A model generated the notes under the pieces. It saw only the letters and a list, made by a program, of their open reading frames with translations, ran no database searches and was not told the origin of the DNA. The position numbers were made by a program, and so were the translations under genes. A stretch of DNA of 64,000 bases from Desulfocapsaceae bacterium (GTDB lineage Bacteria; Desulfobacterota; Desulfobulbia; Desulfobulbales; Desulfocapsaceae), in assembly GCA_030653035.1 (NCBI GenBank), contig JAUSAB010000072.1, positions 23,099 to 87,098 on the forward strand, read 5' to 3'. Below are positions 17,774 to 27,008 of the stretch, in pieces. Every line of letters starts with the position of its first letter. The stretch's first letter is position 1.

Positions 17774-18355
17774 ATGAAAAAAAAGACCCTGCACACCCTT
17801 CTCTTTCTGACTCTAATTGGCTCGCTCACCCTTGTTTCCGGAGGTTGCAGTAAAAAAGAAGTTACCCCCCCAACATCAGGAGGAGCCGCAGGTGGCAATA
17901 ATGTGAACTATCCAGACACAACCGGCAGCGCCGAGGGCACACTGGATGACTCCACCAATCAAAGAAATGGCAGTTTTGGTCAAGGTGAACAAAGCGATGA
18001 CTATAAACGCCAGCATGGCCGTTCTTCTGCGCAATTTCAACCCATCTATTTTGATTTTGACCAGTCAAGTATCCGGAAGGATATGGCCCAAAACCTGGTG
18101 GCCAATGCCAAATACATGAAATCATCATCAGAGTCCATCGTTATTGAAGGCAACTGCGATGCCCGGGGCACCAATGAGTACAACCTGGCCCTTGGTGAAA
18201 GACGTGCCATCAACGCCAAAAAATACATGGTTGATCTTGGCGTTAACGGCTCACGAATCCGCACCGTCAGTTATGGCGAAGAAAGACCACTCTTTGAGGG
18301 ATCAGATGAATCAAGTTATCAATACAACAGACGCGATGACTTTGTTATTGAATAA
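17774..18355 (+). CDS. pal: Peptidoglycan-associated lipoprotein (Pal/OmpA family)
   Basis: Outer-membrane lipoprotein of 193 residues. The signal peptide ends in a lipobox (LVSGGC, Cys at about residue 26), followed by a Gly/Asn/Ser-rich linker. The OmpA-like peptidoglycan-binding domain has PIYFDFDQSSIRKDMAQNL, IEGNCDARGTNEYNLALGERRA and VSYGEERP. The peptidoglycan-contacting Asp and Arg are present in the NLALGERRA helix. The usual tolB neighbour is absent. The start chosen is the ATG at 17774 before Lys-rich MKKKTL; no strong Shine-Dalgarno is visible. A strong terminator follows. Confidence 0.85.
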   Translation: MKKKTLHTLLFLTLIGSLTLVSGGCSKKEVTPPTSGGAAGGNNVNYPDTTGSAEGTLDDSTNQRNGSFGQGEQSDDYKRQHGRSSAQFQPIYFDFDQSSIRKDMAQNLVANAKYMKSSSESIVIEGNCDARGTNEYNLALGERRAINAKKYMVDLGVNGSRIRTVSYGEERPLFEGSDESSYQYNRRDDFVIE

Positions 18356-18374
18356 TTTTTTCTCTTTTTGATAT

Positions 18375-18416
18375 AAAAAAGGGCCGATATTATTTTTAGT
18401 ATCGGCCCTTTTTTTA
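18375..18416. terminator. Bidirectional intrinsic terminator between pal and cmk
   Basis: The stem GGGCCGATA (18381-18389) pairs with TATCGGCCC (18400-18408). It is flanked by an A-run on the left and T7 on the right, so it serves both convergent genes. Confidence 0.9.
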
Positions 18417-18445
18417 TTGTTTTTATCCTTACGATTGACGCAACT

Positions 18446-19144
18446 TCAAGTTTTTTTTGCCTGAACAACCTCCAGCATCTTTGTGCACACCCCGTCAATA
18501 TCAAGAGAGGTGGTATCAATGCTGAGAGCATCGTCAGCCTTTTGCAAGGGGGCTAATGTCCGCTCCTGATCATCGCGGTCACGCTTGGCAATCATGGCCA
18601 GCAACTCCTGAGCATCTACCTCCTGACCAGTGGATCGAAGCTGTGCCACTCGTCTGCGGGTCCGCTCTCCAAGATCAGCTTCCAGGTAAAACTTCCAACG
18701 GGCATCTGGAAAAACCACCGTGCCCGTATCTCTTCCCTCGGCAACGATCTTTCCCTTTTGACCAAGAGCCTGCTGCATCTCGGTCAACCTCTTTCTCACC
18801 GCAGGAATTGCTGACACCCGCGAAGCCAGCATCCCTGCCGCAGGGGTGCGAATCGCGCTGCTCACATCCTGGCCGTTAACCACAACCCCCACATCACCAT
18901 CTTCATGTTCAGCCGGAAACAACTGTAAATCCATACCAGCAAGGATGGTCTCCACCGCCAACTCATCACTCAGATCTATCTGTAACCGTTGGAGGCATAA
19001 TCCTACCGCCCGATACATAGCGCCTGTATCAAGATAGGTATAGCCAAGGGCCGCCGCTACCTTCCGGCTCAGTGTCGATTTTCCGACACCGGACGGTCCA
19101 TCAATAGTAACAATCTCACGCTTTTCAGACATCTCCTCAGACAT
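18446..19144 (-). CDS. cmk: Cytidylate kinase
   Basis: Phosphorylates CMP and dCMP to the diphosphates. About 232 residues. The P-loop is in ITIDGPSGVGKST-type sequence (IVTIDGPSGVGKSTLSRK), followed by YLDTGAMYRAVGL and the substrate motif EGRDTGTVVFPDA. The ATG at 19144 overlaps the end of hisC by 8 bases; a second ATG at 19132 sits directly behind GAGGAG and is less likely because the spacing is zero. Last gene of a seven-gene minus-strand run. Confidence 0.92.
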   Translation of the reverse strand: MSEEMSEKREIVTIDGPSGVGKSTLSRKVAAALGYTYLDTGAMYRAVGLCLQRLQIDLSDELAVETILAGMDLQLFPAEHEDGDVGVVVNGQDVSSAIRTPAAGMLASRVSAIPAVRKRLTEMQQALGQKGKIVAEGRDTGTVVFPDARWKFYLEADLGERTRRRVAQLRSTGQEVDAQELLAMIAKRDRDDQERTLAPLQKADDALSIDTTSLDIDGVCTKMLEVVQAKKT

Positions 19145-20249
19145 AGGAAAGCTCACGCAGACACAGGGACAATGCGGCCAGAAAGCGATTATTTTCCTCT
19201 TCACTGCCCACGGTAATACGCACCATATCGGTATAACCATAGGGTTTCATAGAGCGAACAATAACCCCTTTGTAGAGCATGGCCTCATACAGTGCCGTGG
19301 CATCACCCTGAACATCAATCAGAAAAAAATTGGTCTGCGATGGATAACTTTTACACCCCAGTTTCTCCACTTCATCCTGCAGATACAGCAAACCCTCCCG
19401 GGTACGCCGCAGGGTTTGCTGATAAAATTCTTCGTCCTCAAGAGCTGCCAGGGCGCCAATCTGAGCCGGTTGATTCACATTAAAAGGCTGTCGCACCTTA
19501 TGTAGATTCCCCGCCACCTGCGACGGCATGAGGCCATAGCCAATGCGCAACCCGGCCAAGCCGTATGCCTTGGAAAAAGTACGTAGAGACACCACCCCGC
19601 ACCGCCCGTTGGTATTACGGACTAGAGAGAAGATATCGACCTGAAGCTCACTATCCATAAAATCCACATAGGCCTCATCAAGCACGACCAGAACCGATTC
19701 CGGCACCTCGCTGAGAAAGGCATACAAGTCGGTAGGTTTAATCGGGCTCCCAGTGGGGTTATTGGGATTATCAAGAAAAATCAGTCGTGTCCTGTCGGTA
19801 ACGGCAGCCAGAATCGTGGCCAGATCATGATGCATCCTGGTCAAAGGGATAACAATATTCACGCCGCCACGGACTTGAACAATCTTTTGATACATGAGAA
19901 ACGAAGGATGGCTGCTAATAACCTCATCCCCTGTCTGGACATAGGCCTTGACCAGCATCTCAATAATCTCATTGGAACCATTACCCAGCACAATCTCTTC
20001 GGGGGCAAATCCAAGTTTTTCAGCCAGGGCATGGACCAGACGGTAACAACTCCCATCAGGATAGCGATGCAGATTATCCAACGCCCCACGGATAGCCTGA
20101 ATGGCCTTGGGGGATGGCCCCCAGGGATTTTCATTGGAGGCCATCTTGATGGAGCCACTGACTCCATACTCCCTTTCCAATTCCTCCAAAGGCTTACCAG
20201 GTGGATAAGGAACTATAGATGCAATATTATCAGGTACCTGGATCTTCAT
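19137..20249 (-). CDS. hisC: Histidinol-phosphate aminotransferase
   Basis: PLP enzyme of histidine synthesis; class I/II fold, 370 residues. ASNENPWGPSPKA marks the N-terminal substrate loop, FLDNPNNPTGS the cofactor region, VVLDEAYVDF the Asp that binds the PLP nitrogen, and SLRTFSKAYGLAGLRIGY the lysine Schiff base. The ATG at 20249 follows GAGGTGGGGG; a GTG at 20264 is less likely. No other his gene is nearby. Confidence 0.92.
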   Translation of the reverse strand: MKIQVPDNIASIVPYPPGKPLEELEREYGVSGSIKMASNENPWGPSPKAIQAIRGALDNLHRYPDGSCYRLVHALAEKLGFAPEEIVLGNGSNEIIEMLVKAYVQTGDEVISSHPSFLMYQKIVQVRGGVNIVIPLTRMHHDLATILAAVTDRTRLIFLDNPNNPTGSPIKPTDLYAFLSEVPESVLVVLDEAYVDFMDSELQVDIFSLVRNTNGRCGVVSLRTFSKAYGLAGLRIGYGLMPSQVAGNLHKVRQPFNVNQPAQIGALAALEDEEFYQQTLRRTREGLLYLQDEVEKLGCKSYPSQTNFFLIDVQGDATALYEAMLYKGVIVRSMKPYGYTDMVRITVGSEEENNRFLAALSLCLRELSYV

Positions 20250-20298
20250 CCCCCACCTCTTCACAATTCTATTTAATAATCTTGATTAGTTAATGCCG

Positions 20299-21759
20299 TT
20301 ACGCAATTCCAGGCCGTTGTGGCGGCAGGTTCAACCCTTGTTCCAGATTATAAGCAACCTTAAACAAAGAATCTTCCCTGAAATGAGCCCCTTGGAGCTG
20401 AATGCCAATGGGCAAGCCATCCCGACTAAAGCCGCCAGGCACCGAAATACCTGGAATTCCCGCAAGATTAGCAGAGATGGTCAACACATCCGAAAGGTAC
20501 ATGGCCAAGGGGTTCTCGGTCTTTTCTCCCAGCTTCCAGGCCGGAGTAGGGACAACAGGTGAAATCAGAACATCACACTGCTCAAAAGCACGATTAAAAT
20601 CACCCAGAATCAGGGTACGAACCTGCGAGGCCTTTTTATAATATGCATCATAATACCCGGCGGACAGGGCATACGTTCCTATCAATATCCGCCGTTTCAC
20701 CTCAGCACCAAACCCTTGTGAGCGAGTCTCCTTGTACATCTCCATGAGGGTCTTCACCTCCAGGTCTCGAAAACCATAGGAGACACCGTCATATCGCGCC
20801 AGATTGGAGCTTGCCTCAGCCGTGGCAATGAGATAATAAACCGCAACGCAATAATCTGTGCGCGGCAGCGACACTTCAATAATTTCCGCCCCTGCATCCC
20901 TCAGCACCTCAATGCCGTGGGTCACAACCTCCCGAACCTCCGGGTCTAACCCCTCGCCAAAATATTCCCTGGGTACCCCCACCCGCACCCCTTGCAGACC
21001 CTTGGTAAGAGAGGAGCTGAAATCAGGCACCTCCTGCCTGACCGATGTGGAATCCTTGGGATCATAGCCGCTGATGGCATTCAGCATCAAGGCGCAATCA
21101 GTGACATCACGGGTGAGAGGTCCGACCTGATCCAAAGAAGAGGCAAAGGCCACCAGACCATACCGGGAGACCAGACCATAGGTTGGTTTGATCCCCACAA
21201 TACCGCAGAGAGAGGCTGGCTGCCGAATGGAGCCGCCCGTATCCGAACCAAGAGAACCTGGACATTCTAGGGCCGCAACCGATGCGGCAGAACCACCGGA
21301 GGACCCACCGCTCACAAATCCCAGTTTCCACGGATTTTCAGGGACCCGAAAGGCACAATTCTCCGAGGTTGACCCCATGGCAAACTCATCCATGGCGACC
21401 TTGCCAAGGATGACGGCACCTTGCCCCTTAAGCTTTTCGACAACAGTTGCGTCGTAGGGAGGAACGAAATGTTCGAGCATCCGGGAGCCGCAAGTAGTAA
21501 CAATCCCTTTGGTGCAGAGTAAATCTTTCATGGAGAGTGGAATGCCACACAAGGGCTGCGCATCACCACGAGCCCGAATCGTATCTGCCTCATCGGCCTG
21601 GACCAAGGCCTGTTCCGGAGTAACCACCAGAAAGGCCTTGACCTTATCATCAACGGCCTCGATACGGTCAAGGCAACTTTGGGTTAATTCACGGGACGAG
21701 AGGCTTCCTGCGGCCAATTGCCCGCTTGCCTGGGCAATGGTTAATTCATACGGATTCAT
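20299..21759 (-). CDS. gatA: Asp/Glu-tRNA amidotransferase subunit A
   Basis: Amidase subunit of GatCAB, which converts mischarged Glu-tRNA(Gln) or Asp-tRNA(Asn). About 486 residues. The Ser-cisSer-Lys site is seen as [10 protein letters not shown] (Lys), [12 protein letters not shown] and [13 protein letters not shown]. The ATG at 21759 has GAGG upstream. gatC lies 158 bases upstream with a repeat between; gatB is 24 kb away at 45970. Confidence 0.95.
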   Translation of the reverse strand: MNPYELTIAQASGQLAAGSLSSRELTQSCLDRIEAVDDKVKAFLVVTPEQALVQADEADTIRARGDAQPLCGIPLSMKDLLCTKGIVTTCGSRMLEHFVPPYDATVVEKLKGQGAVILGKVAMDEFAMGSTSENCAFRVPENPWKLGFVSGGSSGGSAASVAALECPGSLGSDTGGSIRQPASLCGIVGIKPTYGLVSRYGLVAFASSLDQVGPLTRDVTDCALMLNAISGYDPKDSTSVRQEVPDFSSSLTKGLQGVRVGVPREYFGEGLDPEVREVVTHGIEVLRDAGAEIIEVSLPRTDYCVAVYYLIATAEASSNLARYDGVSYGFRDLEVKTLMEMYKETRSQGFGAEVKRRILIGTYALSAGYYDAYYKKASQVRTLILGDFNRAFEQCDVLISPVVPTPAWKLGEKTENPLAMYLSDVLTISANLAGIPGISVPGGFSRDGLPIGIQLQGAHFREDSLFKVAYNLEQGLNLPPQRPGIA

Positions 21760-21795
21760 CAATACCTCAAAAAATAATCGCTCTCAATAAAAACA

Positions 21796-21903
21796 GTTTG
21801 GGAGCCGTTACGAAATAACTTATCTCTTTATGTCTATTACGTTACCACTCCTTATGCCGTTTTCGCCATTAAGATGTTCATGTTATTTCTTTACCACGGC
21901 TTG
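21796..21903. repeat. Palindromic repeat between gatC and gatA
   Basis: The left arm starting GTTTGGGAGCCGTTACGAAA (21796-21819) is a 24-base sequence that recurs, in opposite orientation and with one mismatch, at 50801-50824. The right arm (21879-21903, CATGTTATTTC...ACGGCT) is an imperfect reverse complement. The whole reads as a roughly 108-base palindromic element. Confidence 0.6.
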
Positions 21904-21917
21904 TCTCCGAATGACCT

Positions 21918-22202
21918 CTAAATAATTCTCGGCACTACAAACGCCTCTCCATTCTGGCAAGGACCATTCGCCAAGGCCTCTTGCCTGGCCAGCGAATCCG
22001 TCACCCGGTCTTCACGAAAAGCATTGGACACAGAAAAAGCATGGGTCATTGCTTGTACCCCGGCGGTATCCAGCTCATCCAGTTTCGCCACATAGGAAAG
22101 AATGGTATCCAGTTGACCGGTTATGGTTTCCAGTTCCTGTGCACTCAGATTTAACCGGGCTAAATGCGCCACCCTCTCAACTTCTTCTTTTGTTATCTTC
22201 AT
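21918..22202 (-). CDS. gatC: Asp/Glu-tRNA amidotransferase subunit C
   Basis: 94 residues, normal length. MKITKEEVERVAHLARLNLS is the diagnostic GatC start; LDTILSYVAKLDELDTAGV continues the family pattern. It stabilises the GatA-GatB complex. Lies in the same run as gatA. Confidence 0.93.
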   Translation of the reverse strand: MKITKEEVERVAHLARLNLSAQELETITGQLDTILSYVAKLDELDTAGVQAMTHAFSVSNAFREDRVTDSLARQEALANGPCQNGEAFVVPRII

Positions 22203-22227
22203 TTCCTATCAACCTGACGCCTTGATC

Positions 22228-23352
22228 TTATAACGATACATTAAAGGTGAGCACAAAATCTTGAACAGCACGAGCGAAAACATCCACAGTTTCTTTATCA
22301 AACTGAGAACCAGAATGCAGTTGCAGTTCACAGAGTGCTTCCTCCATGTTCAAATTTCGACGATAATTTCGCCTTGAAGTCATGGCATCATAACTATCCA
22401 CCACCACAAGAATCTTGGTCAACTGATCCAGCTCATCTCCCTTCAGACCATCAGGATATCCTTTACCATCCATACGCTCATGATGATGCCGGATAATAAA
22501 CTGTTCCCGCTCCATAAACCCTAAAGGTTGAATAATATTAGCACCAATAACCGGATGTTTTCTGATAAGTATCCACTCATCGTCGGTTAGTTTTCCCGGC
22601 TTCTGAATACAGGAAAGATCTATCACCAGTTTGCCGATATCGTGAAACTGGGCCGCCCGCCGCAACACCACCAGTTCTTTTTCTGGTAAATCCATAGCCA
22701 GACCAAGCATCAAAGCATACTCTGTTACTCGCATGGTATGACCAGCGGTATAAAAATCCTTTTCCTCCATGGCGTTCTGGAGACTACTCATCAACTGAAC
22801 CGTTGCATTCTCCAGACTGTGACTATAGGTAAGTAAAAGCCTGTTCGTCTCTTCCAGTTCTTTTGTCTTACTCTGAACCTCCTGTTCCAGAGAGGTTTTA
22901 TATTGTCTTTCCCGAAGAACAAAGGATCTTTTCTCAATGGCCCGTCGAATTTTGACATTAAAAATATCAAGATCCTCAATGGGTTTCGTTAAAAAATCAT
23001 ATCCCCCAAGATTAATCGCTTGTACCACATATTCCATGGAACCAGCGCCAGTCAAAAACAAAACCGGAATATCATACTGACGGGAGTTCAAAACCTTAAT
23101 GGTTTCAAAACCTCCCATGTCCGGCATATTAATGTCGAGAATGATCACATCATAGGAATCATCAATCACCTCAATAACATCTCTACCGTCGGCAACAGTT
23201 TTTACTATATGACCAAACATCTCCAGTACCGTAGACACTGTGGTCCGAACCGTGACGTCGTCATCTGCGAGTAATATTTTTGCCTTTTTTCCTTCCAAAC
23301 TAAGTCCCTCTCGAAAGTTTAATTCAACATCAACATACGAAAGCATTTCCAT
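22228..23352 (-). CDS. Response regulator with HD-GYP phosphodiesterase domain
   Basis: About 374 residues. Receiver domain (about 20-140) with KILLADDDVTVRT, phosphoacceptor Asp in VIILDINMPDMGG, and TKP. A coiled linker (LEQEVQSKTKELEETNRLLL) leads into an HD-GYP domain with GHTMRVTEYA, HDIGK, HHERMDGKGYPDGLKG and DSYDAMTSRR. The family hydrolyses cyclic di-GMP, and the key residues are present. I start at the ATG 23352, just past the HDAC stop; an in-frame ATG at 23391 overlaps that gene. Confidence 0.9.
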   Translation of the reverse strand: MEMLSYVDVELNFREGLSLEGKKAKILLADDDVTVRTTVSTVLEMFGHIVKTVADGRDVIEVIDDSYDVIILDINMPDMGGFETIKVLNSRQYDIPVLFLTGAGSMEYVVQAINLGGYDFLTKPIEDLDIFNVKIRRAIEKRSFVLRERQYKTSLEQEVQSKTKELEETNRLLLTYSHSLENATVQLMSSLQNAMEEKDFYTAGHTMRVTEYALMLGLAMDLPEKELVVLRRAAQFHDIGKLVIDLSCIQKPGKLTDDEWILIRKHPVIGANIIQPLGFMEREQFIIRHHHERMDGKGYPDGLKGDELDQLTKILVVVDSYDAMTSRRNYRRNLNMEEALCELQLHSGSQFDKETVDVFARAVQDFVLTFNVSL

Positions 23353-23357
23353 AGAGC

Positions 23358-24422
23358 TTACATTTTCCAATATTTTTTTGCAACCTCCCATGCTTGATGA
23401 ATGGCTGGATGCAATGATTTTTCGCGGCTCAGACGCGTAGCCGTATCATCATCCAGATTAGTCAGATATCCAGTATCAAGCACACGGCCAGACAACTCCC
23501 CAAGAACAGCCAGTATCCCATCACGCTGTCCCTCAAGATTATATCCACCCTCCAAAGTCATCAACAAATGCCCATCACAGACCTCTTCAGCCAGTCGCAC
23601 CAGGGTTCTGGTTAGATAGGCAAATCCTAAAGCGGTCACCTCCATTGTCCCCAAGGGATCACCTCGATAAATATCAAATCCGGCAGAAACAAGAATGAGT
23701 TGCGGTTTATATTCACGGCCAATGGGAACGACCAGATCATCAAATATAGTAGTGTAATCCACATCTCCCTGATATCCAGGCAAAGGAACATTTATCGTAA
23801 ATCCCTCTCCCTTACCCCGGCCGGTTTCCTTCAGGGAACCGGTCCCGGGATAATAAGGATACTGATGCGTGGAGAGATAGAGAACTTTCTCACTCTCATA
23901 AAACGAATGCTGGGTTCCATTGCCATGGTGCAGATCCCAGTCCACTATCATCACTTTTTCGAGACCAAGAACCTGTGTTGCATAATGGGCGGCAATAGCC
24001 ACATTGTTAAACAGGCAAAACCCCATCGACTGGTTTTTTTCCGCATGATGACCTGGGGGCCGCACCAGAGCAAAACCATTATCAATCTCTTTTGCCATTA
24101 ACATATCAACCCCTTTAATCAGGGCACCCACCGCAAGACAGGCAGCAGCATAGGAGTCCGGTGAGGTATGGGTGTCCGGGTCAAGGGTATCAAAAATCTT
24201 GCCGGCAGTCTCGGAAACCCTGGCAAGAAGGGATTCTGAATGATTTAAACCGATAACTGCATGGGATGCCGGGCTGAAGTTCGGTTCCAAAAAACAGCCA
24301 GAAAACTCCCTACCATCAAGAAGTTGATAAATACCTTTCAATCTTTCCGGAGACTCCACATGATCAAAGCCAGGATCATGATCTAAAAAAAGTGGATCTC
24401 TAAACACTGCTGTTTTTCGCAT
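23358..24422 (-). CDS. Histone-deacetylase-family (acetoin utilisation-like) deacetylase
   Basis: 354 residues. The zinc-dependent deacetylase fold is shown by RPPGHHAEKNQSMGFCLFNN, IVDWDLHHGNGTQ (Asp/His metal ligands), VSAGFDIYRGDPLG (third metal Asp) and LEGGYNL. Bacterial members remove acetyl groups from proteins or small amines; the substrate cannot be read from sequence. It overlaps or abuts the HD-GYP gene and follows fau. Confidence 0.9.
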   Translation of the reverse strand: MRKTAVFRDPLFLDHDPGFDHVESPERLKGIYQLLDGREFSGCFLEPNFSPASHAVIGLNHSESLLARVSETAGKIFDTLDPDTHTSPDSYAAACLAVGALIKGVDMLMAKEIDNGFALVRPPGHHAEKNQSMGFCLFNNVAIAAHYATQVLGLEKVMIVDWDLHHGNGTQHSFYESEKVLYLSTHQYPYYPGTGSLKETGRGKGEGFTINVPLPGYQGDVDYTTIFDDLVVPIGREYKPQLILVSAGFDIYRGDPLGTMEVTALGFAYLTRTLVRLAEEVCDGHLLMTLEGGYNLEGQRDGILAVLGELSGRVLDTGYLTNLDDDTATRLSREKSLHPAIHQAWEVAKKYWKM

Positions 24423-24446
24423 ATCACTCCCGCCAACACAAAATTC

Positions 24447-25031
24447 CTATCGAATTCCTTGAATCATTCTTTTTTCGGTAACCACCAGATCAAGCAACTC
24501 ATCATGGGCCTGTAAAGACAATCTGTTAACTACCTGAAAATCAAAGGCCAGACCAATTCGTCTGGCTTGTGGCGCTTCATGAGCCATGAAACGATCATAA
24601 TAGCCGCCGCCATAACCCAACCTGCCACCCCGCTCATCAAAAACAGATCCTGGCAAAAGAATCGTCTCTATCTCACGACCAGATACCATGTGATTTTTTC
24701 TGATCGCCAATCGTGGTTCCGGTATGGAACAATAACCGGGCACAAGATCTTTTTCCACATTAGTAATTGCCACCGGGAGCAATCTCTTCTCCATGACCAA
24801 GGTAAGTGGAACAACCACCCGCTTGCCCTGCTTCAGAAGTTCAGCTATCAGGATATGGGTCTCAACCTCGGAGCGAAAATCAACATAAACAAAAAGAGTT
24901 TCACTGGCTGCAATCTCCTCAAGAAGAAGCAGTTTTCGCGTAATTTCACAACTCATAGATTGACGTTCCTGAATATGCAGTTCATCACGAACATTAAGGG
25001 TTTTCTTTCGTAAAAGAGAAGAATTGTACAA
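24447..25031 (-). CDS. fau: 5-formyltetrahydrofolate cyclo-ligase
   Basis: Converts 5-formyl-THF to 5,10-methenyl-THF with ATP. The C-terminal signature GGRLGYGGGYYDRFM is intact, and ETHILIAELLKQGKRVVVP fits the fold. I place the start at TTG 25031 (LYNSSLLRKKTLNVRDELH), which has AAAGG seven bases upstream and gives 194 residues. Longer frames would run into the yedE terminator. First gene of the minus-strand run to cmk. Confidence 0.85.
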   Translation of the reverse strand: MYNSSLLRKKTLNVRDELHIQERQSMSCEITRKLLLLEEIAASETLFVYVDFRSEVETHILIAELLKQGKRVVVPLTLVMEKRLLPVAITNVEKDLVPGYCSIPEPRLAIRKNHMVSGREIETILLPGSVFDERGGRLGYGGGYYDRFMAHEAPQARRIGLAFDFQVVNRLSLQAHDELLDLVVTEKRMIQGIR

Positions 25032-25052
25032 GAATGCACCTTTGTTAAAAAC

Positions 25053-25092
25053 AAAAAATCGCAACCCCTGTATTCACAGAAGTTGCGATTAA
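25053..25092 (-). terminator. Intrinsic terminator of yedE
   Basis: On the minus strand the stem ATCGCAAC (25089-25082) pairs with GTTGCGAT (25065-25058) and is followed by a T-run (25057-25053). It ends transcription from yedE before fau. Confidence 0.8.
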
Positions 25093-25121
25093 AATGGAAC
25101 CGCCTTATGACAACAACATCA

Positions 25122-26363
25122 TCACATGGGCACGATCAACTTATTTGTATCCTCATTCCAGGTTACCACCAGATACCAGATCATCATAATGGCAGCAATA
25201 AAAAATAAGGTCCCGCCGTATCCCATAACATCTGGCAGATATACCTTAGAACCAAGAAGACCCTTAGCCTCAAAATCCCCAGCCCTAAACCAGGCAGTCA
25301 TGATCGAATTGGAAATAGCGAAGAAAGGAACAACCATCATTAACTTTACCTGTCCTTCCCCTACACGCCACAACGTGCCAGAACCACACCCACCTGCAAG
25401 CATAGCACCCAGACCAAAGATAAAACCACCAACAATCGAACCCCAACCAAAAGTTCCTCGTACATAATTAGCAGGATCAAGAACGGCAACCCCATCAGCC
25501 CGAAGCGGAACGGAATATTTCAATACAGCCGCACCTATAGCCACTATCACGATAGAAAGAATTACAGATTTGGCAAGAGTACAATCTCCAGTCATATGTG
25601 GTTCACGGAACCCCTGGGTCATACACCAACGACCACGATGCATGACATATCCCAAAGCGGCGGCAATAACAATAACCCCACTCAATGTCGCTATCTTCCC
25701 ATTAGTACTTCCTGCAAAACTGTATGCCCCCCAGAAAACACCAACCATGGCAGCGACACCTAACAGATAAACAAGCACTGTAGGCAACTCTATTGTGGCA
25801 GAACCACCATCACCCCAGGTTATATACTCCATCTCAAGATACAAGAGCTTCAAACCTAAAAGAACTCCTGCTACCAAACCTATCCACATGGTAAAGCCGT
25901 TGGCCGCCAGATTACCAATGGCATTGTAGAAACCACCCACATTACAACCACCAGCCAGCGTTGCTCCAATCCCCATTATAATTCCGGCAATGACAGCCTT
26001 GACCATCTCCCGATACGGAGGAATGCGAAAAGCAAAATCCTTCCCAAGACAAGCGGAAATAAAAGCACCAGCTATCAAACCAATACCAATAACAGACCCG
26101 GAATCCTGTAATATAGATTTAGGAGCTGTTCCATAATAGCTAAAAATACCAGAACTTGATCCTGTAAGACTGGTTATTCCATACATAATCCAGTCTCCCC
26201 AATTTCTAATAGCCCCAACGGCCCCCCATGGCCGCCACCACGCCATGATCATAACAGATAAAAAGGCAACTAAAACACCGGTTACCGTGCCATTCCACTC
26301 TGACTGACACAGGGTTTTATAAAGCTCTTTGACTTTACCACCCATCACATTTTCTTCACTCAT
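25122..26363 (-). CDS. yedE: YeeE/YedE-family membrane transporter of sulfur species
   Basis: 413 residues with about ten membrane helices in two homologous halves. The paired Gly-Gly-Cys motifs are visible: LAGGCNVGGFYNAIGNLAANG and LAGGCGSGTLWRVGEGQ, plus RGRWCMTQGFREPHMTGD. The family imports thiosulfate or related sulfur (or selenium) compounds. The ATG at 26363 follows GGGAGGGGGA. It is transcribed divergently from tusA-dsrE and two small genes. Together they match the YTD set described in sulfur disproportionators. Confidence 0.88.
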   Translation of the reverse strand: MSEENVMGGKVKELYKTLCQSEWNGTVTGVLVAFLSVMIMAWWRPWGAVGAIRNWGDWIMYGITSLTGSSSGIFSYYGTAPKSILQDSGSVIGIGLIAGAFISACLGKDFAFRIPPYREMVKAVIAGIIMGIGATLAGGCNVGGFYNAIGNLAANGFTMWIGLVAGVLLGLKLLYLEMEYITWGDGGSATIELPTVLVYLLGVAAMVGVFWGAYSFAGSTNGKIATLSGVIVIAAALGYVMHRGRWCMTQGFREPHMTGDCTLAKSVILSIVIVAIGAAVLKYSVPLRADGVAVLDPANYVRGTFGWGSIVGGFIFGLGAMLAGGCGSGTLWRVGEGQVKLMMVVPFFAISNSIMTAWFRAGDFEAKGLLGSKVYLPDVMGYGGTLFFIAAIMMIWYLVVTWNEDTNKLIVPM

Positions 26364-26429
26364 GTCTCCCCCTCCCTCTTTTTTTATCAAAAAAATCGTG
26401 CAAAACAGCATTAAATATGAAACAAATTT

Positions 26430-26458
26430 TGTTTACTCTTGCAAATAACTTTTGTCAA
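26430..26458 (-). promoter_or_regulatory. Predicted yedE promoter
   Basis: On the minus strand TTGACA (26458-26453), 17-base spacer, TAAACA (26435-26430). The -35 is perfect and the -10 weak, as often for regulated promoters. Confidence 0.45.
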
Positions 26459-26503
26459 GCATCCAAAAGATAAAAGGTGTTTTCCTTTGCCATTTTTTTG
26501 ACT

Positions 26504-26527
26504 ATTGTTTGAATAAATACAAACAAT
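26504..26527. promoter_or_regulatory. Palindromic site between the divergent sulfur-gene promoters
   Basis: 8-base arms ATTGTTTG (26504-26511) and CAAACAAT (26520-26527) with an 8-base centre. It lies between the two opposite promoters, a natural operator position. The binding protein is unknown. The rest of the 343-base gap (26364-26706) holds no gene. Confidence 0.4.
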
Positions 26528-26568
26528 TACAAATACTAATAAGACGTGAATAACCATTCATTTTGCCC

Positions 26569-26597
26569 TTGACAGATAGCCTTTGCTAAAGTATAGC
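26569..26597 (+). promoter_or_regulatory. Predicted promoter of the tusA-dsrE operon
   Basis: TTGACA (26569-26574), 17-base spacer, TATAGC (26592-26597). Start expected near 26604, about 100 bases before the tusA ATG. Confidence 0.55.
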
Positions 26598-26706
26598 TTA
26601 AAAAATGTTGACATACTCAGGTTAATAATGAGTCCTGAATATGTATTTCTTGTTTCAAGTATAAAAATTTTTATACTTATATAACCTTTAATTGGAGGAA
26701 AACAAA

Positions 26707-26964
26707 ATGAGTGACTTTAAAGTTGCCCCAGACGGACTGGCAGTAGCAGCTACACTTGACGCAAAAGGATTAAGTTGTCCAATGCCCCTTCTCCGTACCA
26801 AAAAAGAGATTGGAAAAATTAAATCTGGTGAAATATTGCAGGTTGACGGTACCGATCCCGGTTCCCGCAATGATCTTCCAGGTTGGTGTTCCCGTGGAGG
26901 ACATGAATATCTGGGTGAGAAAGAGCAATCTGGCTTCATGAGCTTTTTTATAAAAAAAGGTTGA
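26707..26964 (+). CDS. tusA: TusA/SirA-family sulfur carrier protein
   Basis: 85 residues. DAKGLSCPMPLLRTKKEIG holds the CPxP motif whose Cys carries a persulfide, and the C-terminal part SGFMSFFIKKG completes the small alpha/beta fold. Shine-Dalgarno GGAGG precedes the ATG. TusA proteins pass sulfane sulfur between enzymes in the cytoplasm. First gene of a four-gene set, each with its own good ribosome site. Confidence 0.88.
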   Translation: MSDFKVAPDGLAVAATLDAKGLSCPMPLLRTKKEIGKIKSGEILQVDGTDPGSRNDLPGWCSRGGHEYLGEKEQSGFMSFFIKKG

Positions 26965-27008
26965 TTTGTTATCATTTTCGTATTTTTTCTTAACGGAGGA
27001 TAAACCTA

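Noticed and set aside
20299..22202. Complete gatCAB operon
   Set aside because: Only gatC and gatA are here; gatB lies separately at 45970-47397.
25032..25121. 6S RNA upstream of fau, as in many Proteobacteria
   Set aside because: The gap is only about 90 bases and is filled by the yedE terminator.
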